Shown here in pieces: positions 1-7,019 of a DNA stretch of 50,994 nucleotides. Within the stretch, counting starts at the first letter, position 1. Every line of letters starts with the position of its first letter. A program made the translations under genes and the position numbers. The notes beneath the pieces are model-generated. The model was not told the origin of the DNA. It saw only the letters and a program-made list of their open reading frames with translations, and did not search any database. Source of the stretch: an uncultured Roseburia sp. (GTDB taxonomy: Bacteria > Bacillota > Clostridia > Lachnospirales > Lachnospiraceae); the NCBI GenBank assembly GCA_934309475.1, contig CAKRDK010000016.1, positions 1 to 50,994 of the forward strand, written 5' to 3'.

Positions 1-327
1 TATGATGGACAAAAAGAGATTTTAGCTCATCATGAAGATATGATTATTGCAATCGATGAAGGTGAGATGCGTTTTCAACCGGAGGGAAGCGATAACTGGG
101 AATATGCAGTTGTCGGCATGGGATTCGTTGAAATCATCAACAACCGTGTCACACTTCTTGTAGAGACCGCAGAGAGACCGGAAGAAATCGACGTTGCGAG
201 AGCACTTGAGGCGAAAGAGAGAGCCGAAGAGCAGCTTCGCCAGAAACAAAGCATTCAGGAATATTATCATTCCAGAGCATCCCTTGCGAGAGCAATGGCG
301 CGATTGAAAGCAACCTCTGGAAAATAA
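1..327 (+). CDS. atpC: F1Fo ATP synthase epsilon subunit, 5'-truncated by window edge
   Basis: The frame is open from base 1 to the TAA at 325-327 (108 codons visible), so the start lies outside the window. The visible part has the end of the N-terminal beta-sandwich (GEMRF, VGMGFVEI, NNRVTLLVETAER) and the C-terminal helical hairpin, which carries the typical run of A/E/R residues (ARALEAKERAEEQLRQ). The epsilon subunit is part of the rotating central stalk of ATP synthase on the cytoplasmic face of the membrane and couples rotation to catalysis. It is normally the last gene of the atp operon, and the hairpin just downstream fits this. The whole fragment matches the family fold order; only the first ~25-30 residues are missing. 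Confidence 0.9.
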   Translation, partial: YDGQKEILAHHEDMIIAIDEGEMRFQPEGSDNWEYAVVGMGFVEIINNRVTLLVETAERPEEIDVARALEAKERAEEQLRQKQSIQEYYHSRASLARAMARLKATSGK

Positions 328-340
328 AAAGCAATGTGAA

Positions 341-388
341 AAGCCCTTGCCAGAGTCAGGATATGACTTTGATGAGGGCTTATTGTTT
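341..388 (+). terminator. Probable terminator after atpC
   Basis: AAGCCCT (341-347) pairs with AGGGCTT (375-381), with an inner AGTCA/TGACT pair (354-358 with 364-368). A T-rich tract with interruptions follows. The U-run is weak, so termination may be partial. Confidence 0.5.
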
Positions 389-434
389 GTGATGCGGCAG
401 CAGAAGAAAAGGCGACAGGAAGGAGAAAATTGTG

Positions 435-1238
435 ATGAAATTAACAATGCTTGGAACAGGAAATGCAGTTGTGACGGAATGTTACAACACGTGTTTTGTG
501 TTAAGTGAAGACGAACATTATTTTATGGTGGACGGCGGTGGCGGCAGTGCCATTTTAAAACAGTTGAAGGATGCCGGATTTGACTGGAAAGATATGCGTG
601 AAATTTTTGTGACACATAAACATATCGACCACCTGCTCGGAATCATCTGGATGGTGCGCATGATTTGCCAGAACATGAGCCGTGGCACCTATGAGGGTGA
701 GGCAAATATTTATGCACACGAGGAAGTGACCGGTTTGATTCAGGAAATGGCAGAGCAGCTTCTCTCGGCAAAAGAAACCAAATTTATCGGAGACAGACTT
801 CATCTGATTACCGTTTCGGATGGGGAAGAAAAGATGATACATGGGCATAAAGTGACCTTTTTTGACATTGGATCCACAAAGGCAAAACAGTTTGGGTTCT
901 GTATGGAGCTTGAGAATGGGAAAAAACTAACCTGCTGTGGGGACGAGCCTTACAAACCATGTGAGGAGCAGTATGCAAAGGGAAGTGAATGGCTTTTGCA
1001 TGAAGCATTCTGTCTGGATGCACAGGCAGACATTTTTCATCCATACGAAAAGCATCACTCCACCGCAAAGGATGCCAGCGAGCTTGCGGAGAAGCTTGGG
1101 GTGAAAAATCTCGTGCTCTATCACACCGAGGATAAAAATATTGCGCAGCGAAAAAAGCTTTATACCGAAGAAGGAGAACAGTATTTTTCCGGAAAACTGT
1201 ATGTGCCGGAAGATTTAGAGACAATCGAGCTTCTGTAG
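435..1238 (+). CDS. Metallo-beta-lactamase-fold hydrolase, ribonuclease Z-like
   Basis: A 267-residue cytoplasmic protein of the metallo-beta-lactamase superfamily. It opens with MKLTMLGTGNA, the beta strand and glycine turn typical of RNase Z. The metal-binding motif HxHxDH is present as THKHIDH near residue 60. A later CCGDEPY segment, an LLHEAF stretch and the FHPYEKHHSTAKDASELAEK segment supply the remaining metal-ligand histidines and aspartate in the RNase Z order. The length is a little below the ~305 residues of canonical tRNA 3'-processing RNase Z, and the exosite arm is not obvious, so the substrate may differ. A GTG three bases upstream (432) could also start translation; AGGAG at 421-425 serves either. 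Confidence 0.75.
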   Translation: MKLTMLGTGNAVVTECYNTCFVLSEDEHYFMVDGGGGSAILKQLKDAGFDWKDMREIFVTHKHIDHLLGIIWMVRMICQNMSRGTYEGEANIYAHEEVTGLIQEMAEQLLSAKETKFIGDRLHLITVSDGEEKMIHGHKVTFFDIGSTKAKQFGFCMELENGKKLTCCGDEPYKPCEEQYAKGSEWLLHEAFCLDAQADIFHPYEKHHSTAKDASELAEKLGVKNLVLYHTEDKNIAQRKKLYTEEGEQYFSGKLYVPEDLETIELL

Positions 1239-1264
1239 CAGGACACAAAAAGTTCACAAAATTA

Positions 1265-1291
1265 TTAGCACTCACCTATTGACAGTGCTAA
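1265..1291 (+). promoter_or_regulatory. CIRCE operator (HrcA-binding site)
   Basis: TTAGCACTC (1265-1273), nine bases, then CAGTGCTAA (1283-1291). This matches the CIRCE consensus (TTAGCACTC-N9-GAGTGCTAA) at 17 of 18 arm positions. The right arm overlaps the -35 box of the promoter at 1279-1307, so HrcA bound here should block RNA polymerase. HrcA itself is not in the window. Confidence 0.93.
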
Positions 1292-1307
1292 TAATTAGTG
1301 GTATAAC
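1279..1307 (+). promoter_or_regulatory. Sigma-A promoter of hsp20
   Basis: TTGACA (1279-1284), 17-bp spacer, TATAAC (1302-1307). The -35 box lies inside the CIRCE operator. The predicted transcript has a long leader of ~160 nt before hsp20, which includes a GTATCC/GGATAC hairpin (1427-1432 with 1442-1447) just upstream of the ribosome site. Confidence 0.85.
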
Positions 1308-1473
1308 GAAGTCAGAACAAAGGAAGGGAACAAAAAGAGGACAGGAAATCAAAGAGATTTTCGAAAAAAGTTCTATGAGTTCTTGAAACATCCCGGTTCC
1401 AAAGAAACAAGGTAAACAGCATGAGAGTATCCACACGAAGCGGATACGCGGATAAGAAAAGGAGAGATGACTT

Positions 1474-1938
1474 ATGTTAATGCCTAGTATTTTTGGAGAG
1501 AATTTATTTGATGATTTGTTTAACGATTTCCCATTCTATGATGACAGGGATATGCGTAAAGTTGAGAAGAAATTGTATGGCGGCAGAGCTGCAAACGTTA
1601 TGAAGACCGATATCAGGGAATTAGATGATGGCTATGAACTGGTAGTGGATCTTCCGGGATTCAAGAAAGACGAAGTAAAGGCTTCTTTGAGTGATGGTTA
1701 TCTGACCATCAGCGCTGCAAAAGGTCTTGACAAAGATGAGCAGGATAAGAAGACCGGAAGATATATCCGTAAGGAGCGTTATGCAGGAGCATGCGAGCGT
1801 AGCTTTTACGTTGGCGATGCAGTAACGCAGGAAGATATCAAAGGTGAGTTCAAGCATGGCATCCTGAAGCTGTTTGTTCCAAAGAAAGAGAACAAACCGG
1901 CTGTAGAGGCTAATAAATATATTGCAATTGAAGGATAA
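1474..1938 (+). CDS. hsp20: Hsp20/alpha-crystallin family small heat-shock protein
   Basis: A 154-residue small heat-shock chaperone. The N-terminal arm (MLMPSIFGENLFDDLF) is the form common in Clostridia. The alpha-crystallin domain runs from about residue 45 to 140: TDIRELDDGYELVVDLPGF, LTISAAK, ERSFYVGD, and the GILKLFVPK strand holding the family's G-x-L-x-(L/V) signature. Such proteins form ATP-independent oligomers that hold unfolding proteins for refolding. The start ATG at 1474 has GGAGAG about nine bases upstream. Control by HrcA is strongly suggested by the CIRCE-embedded promoter. A 43-codon gene follows 26 bases downstream and probably shares the transcript. Confidence 0.93.
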   Translation: MLMPSIFGENLFDDLFNDFPFYDDRDMRKVEKKLYGGRAANVMKTDIRELDDGYELVVDLPGFKKDEVKASLSDGYLTISAAKGLDKDEQDKKTGRYIRKERYAGACERSFYVGDAVTQEDIKGEFKHGILKLFVPKKENKPAVEANKYIAIEG

Positions 1939-1964
1939 TCAGACATAAAAAGGAAAGGAAGCGT

Positions 1965-2096
1965 ATGAATATGTCAGATAAGAATCCAAAGCATCCATTG
2001 AAGAAAAAGAAGGTAGCTGCAAAGCTGAACATGTCAGACCATGAGGCAGTAGAAGCAGCAAGAGAGGCACATAAAGCAAAGAAGCATGTCTACTAA
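1965..2096 (+). CDS. Small basic protein of unknown function (43 aa)
   Basis: ATG at 1965 with AAGGAAAGGAAG just upstream; stop TAA at 2094-2096. The product is very lysine-rich at the N-terminus (a KKKK run at residues 13-16) with a predicted amphipathic helix (DHEAVEAAREAHKAKKH). It has no Cys, signal peptide or membrane segment. It follows hsp20 by 26 bases and ends just before a strong terminator, so it is probably the second gene of the CIRCE-controlled heat-shock transcript. The function is not recognised. Confidence 0.6.
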   Translation: MNMSDKNPKHPLKKKKVAAKLNMSDHEAVEAAREAHKAKKHVY

Positions 2097-2111
2097 GCAT
2101 GTGAAAGGGAA

Positions 2112-2146
2112 GGCTGTCGTACCGGAACGGTATGGCAGCCTTTTTT
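2112..2146 (+). terminator. Terminator of the hsp20 operon
   Basis: GGCTG...GTACCG pairs with CGGTAT...CAGCC (2112-2140), with only short mismatches, followed by six T. Confidence 0.9.
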
Positions 2147-2188
2147 GTGTAATAGGAAATTTCGTTCCTATTACACAAAAATGCTTCG
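2143..2188. repeat. Dispersed stem-loop repeat, copy 1
   Basis: A perfect 16-bp stem (2143-2158 with 2165-2180) around the loop ATTTCG, followed by TGCTTCGC. A second copy at 32424-32470 has the same 16-bp stem length, the loop ACTTCG and the tail CGCTTCGC. The stem overlaps the T-run of the preceding terminator. This looks like a small intergenic (REP-like) repeat family. Confidence 0.7.
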
Positions 2189-2210
2189 CAGGAATCTTTT
2201 TTGGAGAACA

Positions 2211-2239
2211 TAGACATTTTTTCCTTCAGATGCTACAAT
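2211..2239 (+). promoter_or_regulatory. Promoter for the 75-aa gene
   Basis: TAGACA (2211-2216), 17-bp spacer, TACAAT (2234-2239). It places the transcript start about 35 bases before the ATG at 2279. Confidence 0.55.
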
Positions 2240-2278
2240 GAAGTCGCTATGAACAGCCAGTAGAAAGGAAGTAAGAAA

Positions 2279-2506
2279 ATGGAAGAATTTTTGATAAAGA
2301 ATACGACAAGAGAACAGCGTGAACAGATTGTAAAAGATTCATTGGGATATAGTGAGCTAGGATGTGATGATGCGATGGACGGATATGATATGTATCTGCC
2401 ATACATAGAAGGAAAAAAAGAATTGCGTGAAATCACGATGGAGTTCCAGACTAATTATGTGCGCGATATGGAACGCGAAGAACGAGGTCGTTGTAACTTA
2501 TACTAA
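2279..2506 (+). CDS. Small acidic protein of unknown function (75 aa)
   Basis: ATG at 2279 with AAAGGAAG upstream, own promoter, stop TAA at 2504-2506. The N-terminal third (MEEFLIKNTTREQREQIVKD) predicts a helix; the middle has DDAMDGYDMYLPYIEGKKELREI; the C-terminus has NYVRDMEREERGRC. I believe similar short proteins are common in Clostridia and sometimes carry a doubtful 'purine biosynthesis PurH' label, but nothing in the sequence supports an enzyme of that pathway. Its stop codon directly abuts the left end of the 330-bp palindrome, so that structure would form the 3' end of its mRNA. Confidence 0.65.
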   Translation: MEEFLIKNTTREQREQIVKDSLGYSELGCDDAMDGYDMYLPYIEGKKELREITMEFQTNYVRDMEREERGRCNLY

Positions 2507-2835
2507 TATATGGATTTGAGGTGTCAGAAGGCAGCCCGCAGTTTTTCGTTGACAAATGACACAAAGCCAAGTCTATTTTGTTCCGATGGGTGAACATAAG
2601 AAAAGTCTAAGTATGCCTGATGAAGAGTATTGCAAAGTGACGTGAACGGCATTCAACGAGCCATCCGTGGCTCGTGAAGCCTTGTTCTGCCGTCCATGGC
2701 AGAACATCACTGGGTATCAGGAGGCATACTAAGATTTTCTAATGTTCCCCCAAAAGTCACAAAATGAGTCTCGCCTTTGTGTCATTTGTCAGCAACTAAT
2801 TTGTGGACCGCCTTTCTGACACCTTAATCATATAT
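2506..2835. repeat. 330-bp imperfect palindrome with two internal hairpins
   Basis: The outer arms (about 2506-2640 and 2705-2835) are inverted copies of each other with small gaps. Matching blocks include ATATATG/CATATAT, GGTGTCAGAA/TTCTGACACC, a GACAAATGACACAAAG block and AGTATGCCT/AGGCATACT. The centre has two perfect hairpins: an 8-bp stem (2656-2663 with 2668-2675) and a 9-bp stem (2683-2691 with 2698-2706). No credible ORF lies inside. It could be a structured RNA (long stem ending in a multibranch loop) or a MITE. It fills the whole space between a stop codon and a convergent terminator. Confidence 0.8.
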
Positions 2836-2839
2836 GAGA

Positions 2840-2887
2840 CTAAAATCCGGGTGAAAGAATAAAACAGTCTTTTCACCCGGATTTTAG
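2840..2887. terminator. Bidirectional terminator hairpin
   Basis: A perfect 17-bp stem (2840-2856 with 2871-2887). The outer ends are A/T-rich, giving T-runs on both strands. It lies between the palindromic element (+ strand) and the antiporter gene (- strand), and probably terminates both. Confidence 0.85.
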
Positions 2888-2896
2888 TTTGCTGAA

Positions 2897-4501
2897 TCAG
2901 CGGTAAGTTACAACGACATCGTTTTCGCAAATCATCGTCTTGCCGTCCGGAATCAGGGTTTCGCTGCCGCGGATAATCATGGCAATCAGTTCATCGGCCG
3001 GAAGGTTGAGGTCGGCGATTGTTTTGTTGCACCAGCGGTGCGTCTTGGTGATAGGGATTTCCTCTAACTTCTCATCATCTGCGGGTTCGTAGGCAGGAAC
3101 GCTTAAGATAACATTGTCTCCGGCGAGGATTTTGGTGTCTCCTTTTGGCACGATGGTCTGGTCATGACGTTTAATCATCAGGGCAAGCGAGCCGGTCGGC
3201 ATGGTGACGTCTTTGATGTCTTTATTTTCCCAGTTGTGTCCGCTTGGGATGAACATGCGCATCAAAGTGATGGCGGACTCATCCTGGTAGTCGTTGAACG
3301 TCTTGCGGACATCAGCAGATTCATCAATCATGTCAAGCTTTTTCGCAATGACCGGAAGCAGCGTTCCCTGAATCGAAACGGAGAAAAGTGAGACCATAAA
3401 GACAATATGGAAAAGGTCGTAGGAGACGCTTGCGCCACTCGCGATTACCATGATGGCAAACACGGAGGAAGCGGCACCACGAAGTCCCGCCCAGGAAACA
3501 AGCACGCATTGCCGGACACTGCATCTGAAAGGAAGCAGAAGTGTAAACACGGCAATTGGACGCGCAATCAATGTTAAGAAAATAACAATGGCTAGGGCAG
3601 GAAGCACAATGTCAGGCATCTGATGCGGGAAGGCGAGCAGACCTAACAGGAAAAAGATAAGAATCTGTGCAAGTCCTGTTACGCCGTCAAAAAACGGAAT
3701 CAATACATTTTTATTGCGGATTTTGCTGTTACCAATCAGGATACCCATCAGGTAGACACTTAGGTATTGGTTGCCTCCGGCAACATCGGAGAGACCGTAA
3801 CAGATTAAGACGGCAGCAATCATAAAGATGGTATCAAGACCGTCGGAAACCAGCCTGGTGCGGGTCAGAAGCCAGATGGCAGCAAGGGCAAGTACGATAC
3901 CGATAGCGGCACCATAGACAAGCTGTGCAAAAATATGATAAGCGATATTTACGGATTCCCCGGCACCGACTAAGCCGATACCGATGAAGGTAAGCATGTA
4001 GGACATCGGGTCATTACTACCACTTTCCACTTCGAGCAGGGAGGCGGTTCCGTCTTTCAAGTTCAATTTTTCTTTACGGAGAATGGAGAATACACTTGCC
4101 GCGTCCGTAGAAGAAAGGACAGCGCCAATCAGAAAACTTTCTGCAGCAGTAAAATGCAGAAAAAAGTGACAGAGAACGGCGGTAATGCCGGCGGTGATTA
4201 ATACACCCATGGTGGAAAGACCGACTGCCTTCACCGCAACCGGTTTTGCAAGCTTCCATTTGGTGTTGAAACCACCATAAAACATAATAAAAATCAAAGC
4301 AATGGAGCAGATGGTTTCCGCTAAGTGATAGTCGCTGAACGGGATTTTGACAATACCGTCACTTCCGAAAAGCATACCGATGAACATAAAAAGAATCAAC
4401 GCAGGCATGCCAAAGCGGCTTGAAAATTTATCCGCGAGGATACATAAAAAGATTACGACTGCAACGAGAATGATACCAAAAGTCATATACAGGCCCTCCA
4501 A
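2897..4501 (-). CDS. Potassium/proton antiporter, CPA1 family (NhaP2/CvrA type)
   Basis: A 534-residue membrane protein. Residues ~1-390 hold about 12 hydrophobic segments of a CPA1 Na+(K+)/H+ exchanger, including SSTDAASVFSIL (the Asp of the transport site) and LEVESGSNDPMSYMLT, hallmarks of the NhaP2/CvrA group. Residues ~410-534 are cytoplasmic and look like two TrkA-C-type regulatory domains (PTGSLALMIKRHDQTIVPKGDTKI; DELIAMIIRGSETLIPDGKT). The expected role is K+ (or Na+) efflux in exchange for protons, for pH and volume balance. An extended -10 (TGTTATAAT read on the minus strand, near 4564-4572) lies about 65 bases upstream. No partner genes are adjacent. Confidence 0.88.
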   Translation of the reverse strand: MEGLYMTFGIILVAVVIFLCILADKFSSRFGMPALILFMFIGMLFGSDGIVKIPFSDYHLAETICSIALIFIMFYGGFNTKWKLAKPVAVKAVGLSTMGVLITAGITAVLCHFFLHFTAAESFLIGAVLSSTDAASVFSILRKEKLNLKDGTASLLEVESGSNDPMSYMLTFIGIGLVGAGESVNIAYHIFAQLVYGAAIGIVLALAAIWLLTRTRLVSDGLDTIFMIAAVLICYGLSDVAGGNQYLSVYLMGILIGNSKIRNKNVLIPFFDGVTGLAQILIFFLLGLLAFPHQMPDIVLPALAIVIFLTLIARPIAVFTLLLPFRCSVRQCVLVSWAGLRGAASSVFAIMVIASGASVSYDLFHIVFMVSLFSVSIQGTLLPVIAKKLDMIDESADVRKTFNDYQDESAITLMRMFIPSGHNWENKDIKDVTMPTGSLALMIKRHDQTIVPKGDTKILAGDNVILSVPAYEPADDEKLEEIPITKTHRWCNKTIADLNLPADELIAMIIRGSETLIPDGKTMICENDVVVTYR

Positions 4502-4699
4502 TGTGTGTGGTAAGAAATTGATAGTTACGAATAAAATAGAAATAGACAGAAAAATTTTCGTCCATTATAACATAAAAAGGGCGAAAAAAGTGTAAAATTA
4601 TAAAAATTTTATAGGTAGAAAAAAACTTTTATCAGTAGCCAGAATGACGCTGGAGTGATACAATTAATAATCATACGAAAGAAGTGAGGGTGCTCATTT

Positions 4700-5113
4700 A
4701 TGAATATATTATTTTTTCTGACGCCGAAGGCGGACGTCGCTTATATTAAGGAGAAGGACAGCTTTCGTCAGGTGCTTGAGAAGTTAGAATATCATGGTTA
4801 CACGGCAGTTCCGATGCTCAGCGAGGACGGAAGATACTTAGGAACGATTACAGAGGGAGATCTTCTGTGGGAGCTGAAGGACAGAGGGTTCCCGGATTTG
4901 AAGGAATTAGAGGATGTTCCGATTGCCTCAATCCGAAGAAGAAGAGATAATTTAGCGGTGAATGTGCAGGCGGACATGGAAGATTTATTTGAGAAAGTGT
5001 CCAATCAGAACTTTGTGCCGGTTGTGGATGACCACCAGGTATTCAGCGGCATTGTGACCCGTAAGGATGTACTTTTATACCTTGCGGACCATTTGAGAAC
5101 AGCAGAACAATAA
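4700..5113 (+). CDS. Tandem CBS-domain protein
   Basis: 137 residues made of two CBS motifs and little else. The first spans ~1-60 (LTPKADVAYIKEKDSFRQVLEKLEYHGYTAVPMLSEDGRYLGTITEGDL in the usual order) and the second ~75-130 (VPVVDDHQVFSGIVTRKDVLLYL). Stand-alone CBS pairs bind adenosine nucleotides and sense energy or nucleotide state, but the partner protein cannot be told from context: the gene has its own terminator and its neighbours are divergent or separate. The start ATG at 4700 has GAAGTGAGGG about ten bases upstream. A TACAAT box at 4659-4664 may be its -10. Confidence 0.85.
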   Translation: MNILFFLTPKADVAYIKEKDSFRQVLEKLEYHGYTAVPMLSEDGRYLGTITEGDLLWELKDRGFPDLKELEDVPIASIRRRRDNLAVNVQADMEDLFEKVSNQNFVPVVDDHQVFSGIVTRKDVLLYLADHLRTAEQ

Positions 5114-5129
5114 CAGCAGAATAATAACA

Positions 5130-5190
5130 GGGAGAACCGATAGGGAATCTTAAGAATTATTTAAGGGGTTTCTTATTGGTTCCCTTTTTA
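5130..5190 (+). terminator. Terminator after the CBS gene
   Basis: A long hairpin: GGGA..ACCGATAGGGAATCTTAA pairs with TTAAG..TTTC..ATTGGTTCCC, with bulges, and ends in a T5 tract at 5185-5189. Confidence 0.75.
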
Positions 5191-5243
5191 TTATAATAAA
5201 TTTGTATCAACCAACTTACATAGGAAAGAAGAGGAGAAACAGC

Positions 5244-6812
5244 ATGCCAGGGTTTTTATCAACAACTACGATTGTAACTGTAGTGGTAGTAGTCCTTATC
5301 ATCATTTTGTTGTGCATGGGCTACGTCAAAGCACCACCGGATATGGCATTTATCATTTCCGGTATTAAGAAAAAGTCAAAGATTGTCATTGGAAAAGCAA
5401 GTATCCGGATTCCGTTTTTTGAGCGTCTGGATAAATTGAATCTGCGCCTGATTCCGATTGACGTCAAGACCAGCAATGCCGTACCGACAGCGGACTACAT
5501 TAACATCAATGTAGATGCGACGGTCAATGTCAAAATCAGCAATGAGCCGGAGAAATTACGGCTTGCAGCGGAGAACTTTTTGAACAAGAATACAGAGTAT
5601 ATCGCCGGCGTTGCAAGAGAAGTTTTAGAGGGTAACGTTCGAGAAATCGTCGGCAAGATGAAGTTAGAGGAGATGGTTTCTGACCGTCAGAAGTTCGCAA
5701 CGCTTGTAAAAGAGAATGCGGAGCCGGACCTTGCAGCGATGGGACTTGATATCATCAGTTTCAATGTGCAGAATTTCGTGGATGGAAATGAAGTCATCGA
5801 GAACTTAGGTATCGATAATATCGTAAAAATCAAAAAAGCTGCGGCTATTGCGCGTGCCGAGAGTGAGCGAGACATCAAAGTGGCACAGGCGTCCGCCGAT
5901 AAGGAATCGAACGATGCAGCCGTTGCCGCACAGACAGAGATTGCAAAGAAGCAGAACGAACTTGCCATCAAGAAGTCAGAACTCCAGATGGAAGCAGATA
6001 CCAAGAAAGCGATGGCAGATGCGGCTTACGAGATTCAGAAAGAGGAACAGCGTAAGACGATTGAGGTCACAACAGCAAATGCAGATATTGCAAAGCAGGA
6101 GCGCGAAATCGAGTTAAAGCAGAAGGAAGTTGCGGTAAAAGAGCAGGCACTCGAAGCCGAGGTCAAGAAACAGGCGGAAGCAGACAAGTATGCAGCACAG
6201 CAGAAAGCGGATGCAGCGCTCTATCAGAGACAGAAAGAAGCGGAAGCGAGACAGTTCGAGATTCAGCACGCAGCCGAAGCAAAGCAGTTTGAGGCACAGC
6301 GCGATGCAGAGGCGAGAAAAGCACAGGCGGAGGCTGACCGTTACTCGAAAGAGCAGGAAGCAGAAGGTATCCGTGCGGTCGGAGAAGCCGAAGCGAAGGC
6401 AATTCAGGCAAAAGGTCTTGCAGAGGCGGAAGCGATGGAAAAGAAAGCAGAAGCTTATGCGAAGTACAACAAGGCAGCCGTTGCAGAGATGATGATTAAG
6501 GTATTGCCGGATGTTGCCGGAAAGATTGCAGAACCGTTAAGCCAGATTGATAAGATTACAATCATAGGTGGAGATGGCGGAAACAATGGTGTCGACCAGA
6601 TTGCGGGAAATGTTCCGGCAGTTATGGCAAAATTATTCGAGAGCATGAAAGAGGCAACCGGAATTGACCTTGCCGACATTGTAAAAGCCGACAGCTATGA
6701 TGCAAAAGTTAACCGCAATGTCAATGTGAGCGGCTTAGAGGACATCAATCTGGTGGTAAAAGACCATGCAGCAGAGCATGCACAGGAGACTGTCGTACCG
6801 GAAACAGAATAA
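5244..6812 (+). CDS. floT: Flotillin-like SPFH/Band 7 scaffold protein
   Basis: 522 residues from ATG 5244, chosen because GAGGAG (5231-5236) sits seven bases upstream; a TTG 42 bases earlier has no ribosome site. Residues 5-27 are one hydrophobic hairpin or anchor segment (TTTIVTVVVVVLIIILLC). The SPFH domain follows to ~residue 190 (YVKAPPDMAFIISG, IPFFERLDKLNLRLIPIDVKT, MKLEEMVSDR). Residues ~200-440 are a very long coiled coil rich in A/E/K/Q with repeated EAEA/EAKA steps, the mark of flotillins. The C-terminal ~90 residues hold the oligomerisation region (LPDVAGKIAEPLSQIDKITIIGG). Flotillins organise functional membrane microdomains and influence secretion and signalling. It is probably a monocistronic gene. 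B. subtilis FloT has ~509 residues, close to this length. Confidence 0.9.
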   Translation: MPGFLSTTTIVTVVVVVLIIILLCMGYVKAPPDMAFIISGIKKKSKIVIGKASIRIPFFERLDKLNLRLIPIDVKTSNAVPTADYININVDATVNVKISNEPEKLRLAAENFLNKNTEYIAGVAREVLEGNVREIVGKMKLEEMVSDRQKFATLVKENAEPDLAAMGLDIISFNVQNFVDGNEVIENLGIDNIVKIKKAAAIARAESERDIKVAQASADKESNDAAVAAQTEIAKKQNELAIKKSELQMEADTKKAMADAAYEIQKEEQRKTIEVTTANADIAKQEREIELKQKEVAVKEQALEAEVKKQAEADKYAAQQKADAALYQRQKEAEARQFEIQHAAEAKQFEAQRDAEARKAQAEADRYSKEQEAEGIRAVGEAEAKAIQAKGLAEAEAMEKKAEAYAKYNKAAVAEMMIKVLPDVAGKIAEPLSQIDKITIIGGDGGNNGVDQIAGNVPAVMAKLFESMKEATGIDLADIVKADSYDAKVNRNVNVSGLEDINLVVKDHAAEHAQETVVPETE

Positions 6813-6822
6813 AAAACAAAAC

Positions 6823-6851
6823 TTGACAGTGCAGGAAAATTACCCTATAAT
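6823..6851 (+). promoter_or_regulatory. Promoter of the MATE leader
   Basis: TTGACA (6823-6828), exactly 17 bp, TATAAT (6846-6851): a consensus sigma-A promoter starting 11 bases after the flotillin stop. The transcript would begin near 6858 and meet a terminator at 6901-6939 before the MATE gene. Confidence 0.88.
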
Positions 6852-6857
6852 GCATTT

Positions 6858-6940
6858 GAAAATTATATGGGTGGACTTTTCCGGATTATGTCATCTTTTC
6901 GCCACGCAGCTATCAGACGATAACTGCGTGGCTTTTTTTG
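6858..6940 (+). ncRNA. Transcription-attenuating leader, candidate guanidine-IV (mepA) riboswitch
   Basis: An ~80-nt leader lies between a consensus promoter and a perfect 9-bp terminator hairpin (GCCACGCAG 6901-6909 with CTGCGTGGC 6924-6932, then seven T). The MATE efflux gene starts 80 bases further with no other good promoter, so readthrough must be regulated. The terminator loop contains ACGA, an ACGR-type motif, and the upstream part has GGGTGGAC and CCGGA segments. The guanidine-IV class is known from Clostridia upstream of mepA (MATE) genes, uses the terminator stem as part of the aptamer, and relieves termination when guanidinium binds. The class assignment is inference from context and partial motif recall; the attenuator layout is seen directly. 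Confidence 0.6.
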
Positions 6941-7019
6941 TGTTTTTGGTGAAGTTAGAAAGAGATTCATTTTTTCCGAGAAAGGAAACCGCCACAAATA
7001 AAATGTTTAAGGAGTCTAT

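Noticed and set aside
2279..2506. Naming the 75-residue protein PurH
   Set aside because: It is far too short for the bifunctional purine enzyme and shows none of its motifs.
5202..5243. TTG start for flotillin
   Set aside because: It has no ribosome site and lies in the terminator tail of the CBS gene; ATG 5244 has GAGGAG at the right distance.
6858..6940. Purine or PreQ1 riboswitch upstream of the MATE gene
   Set aside because: The conserved purine-aptamer loop and joining sequences and the PreQ1 pattern are not seen.
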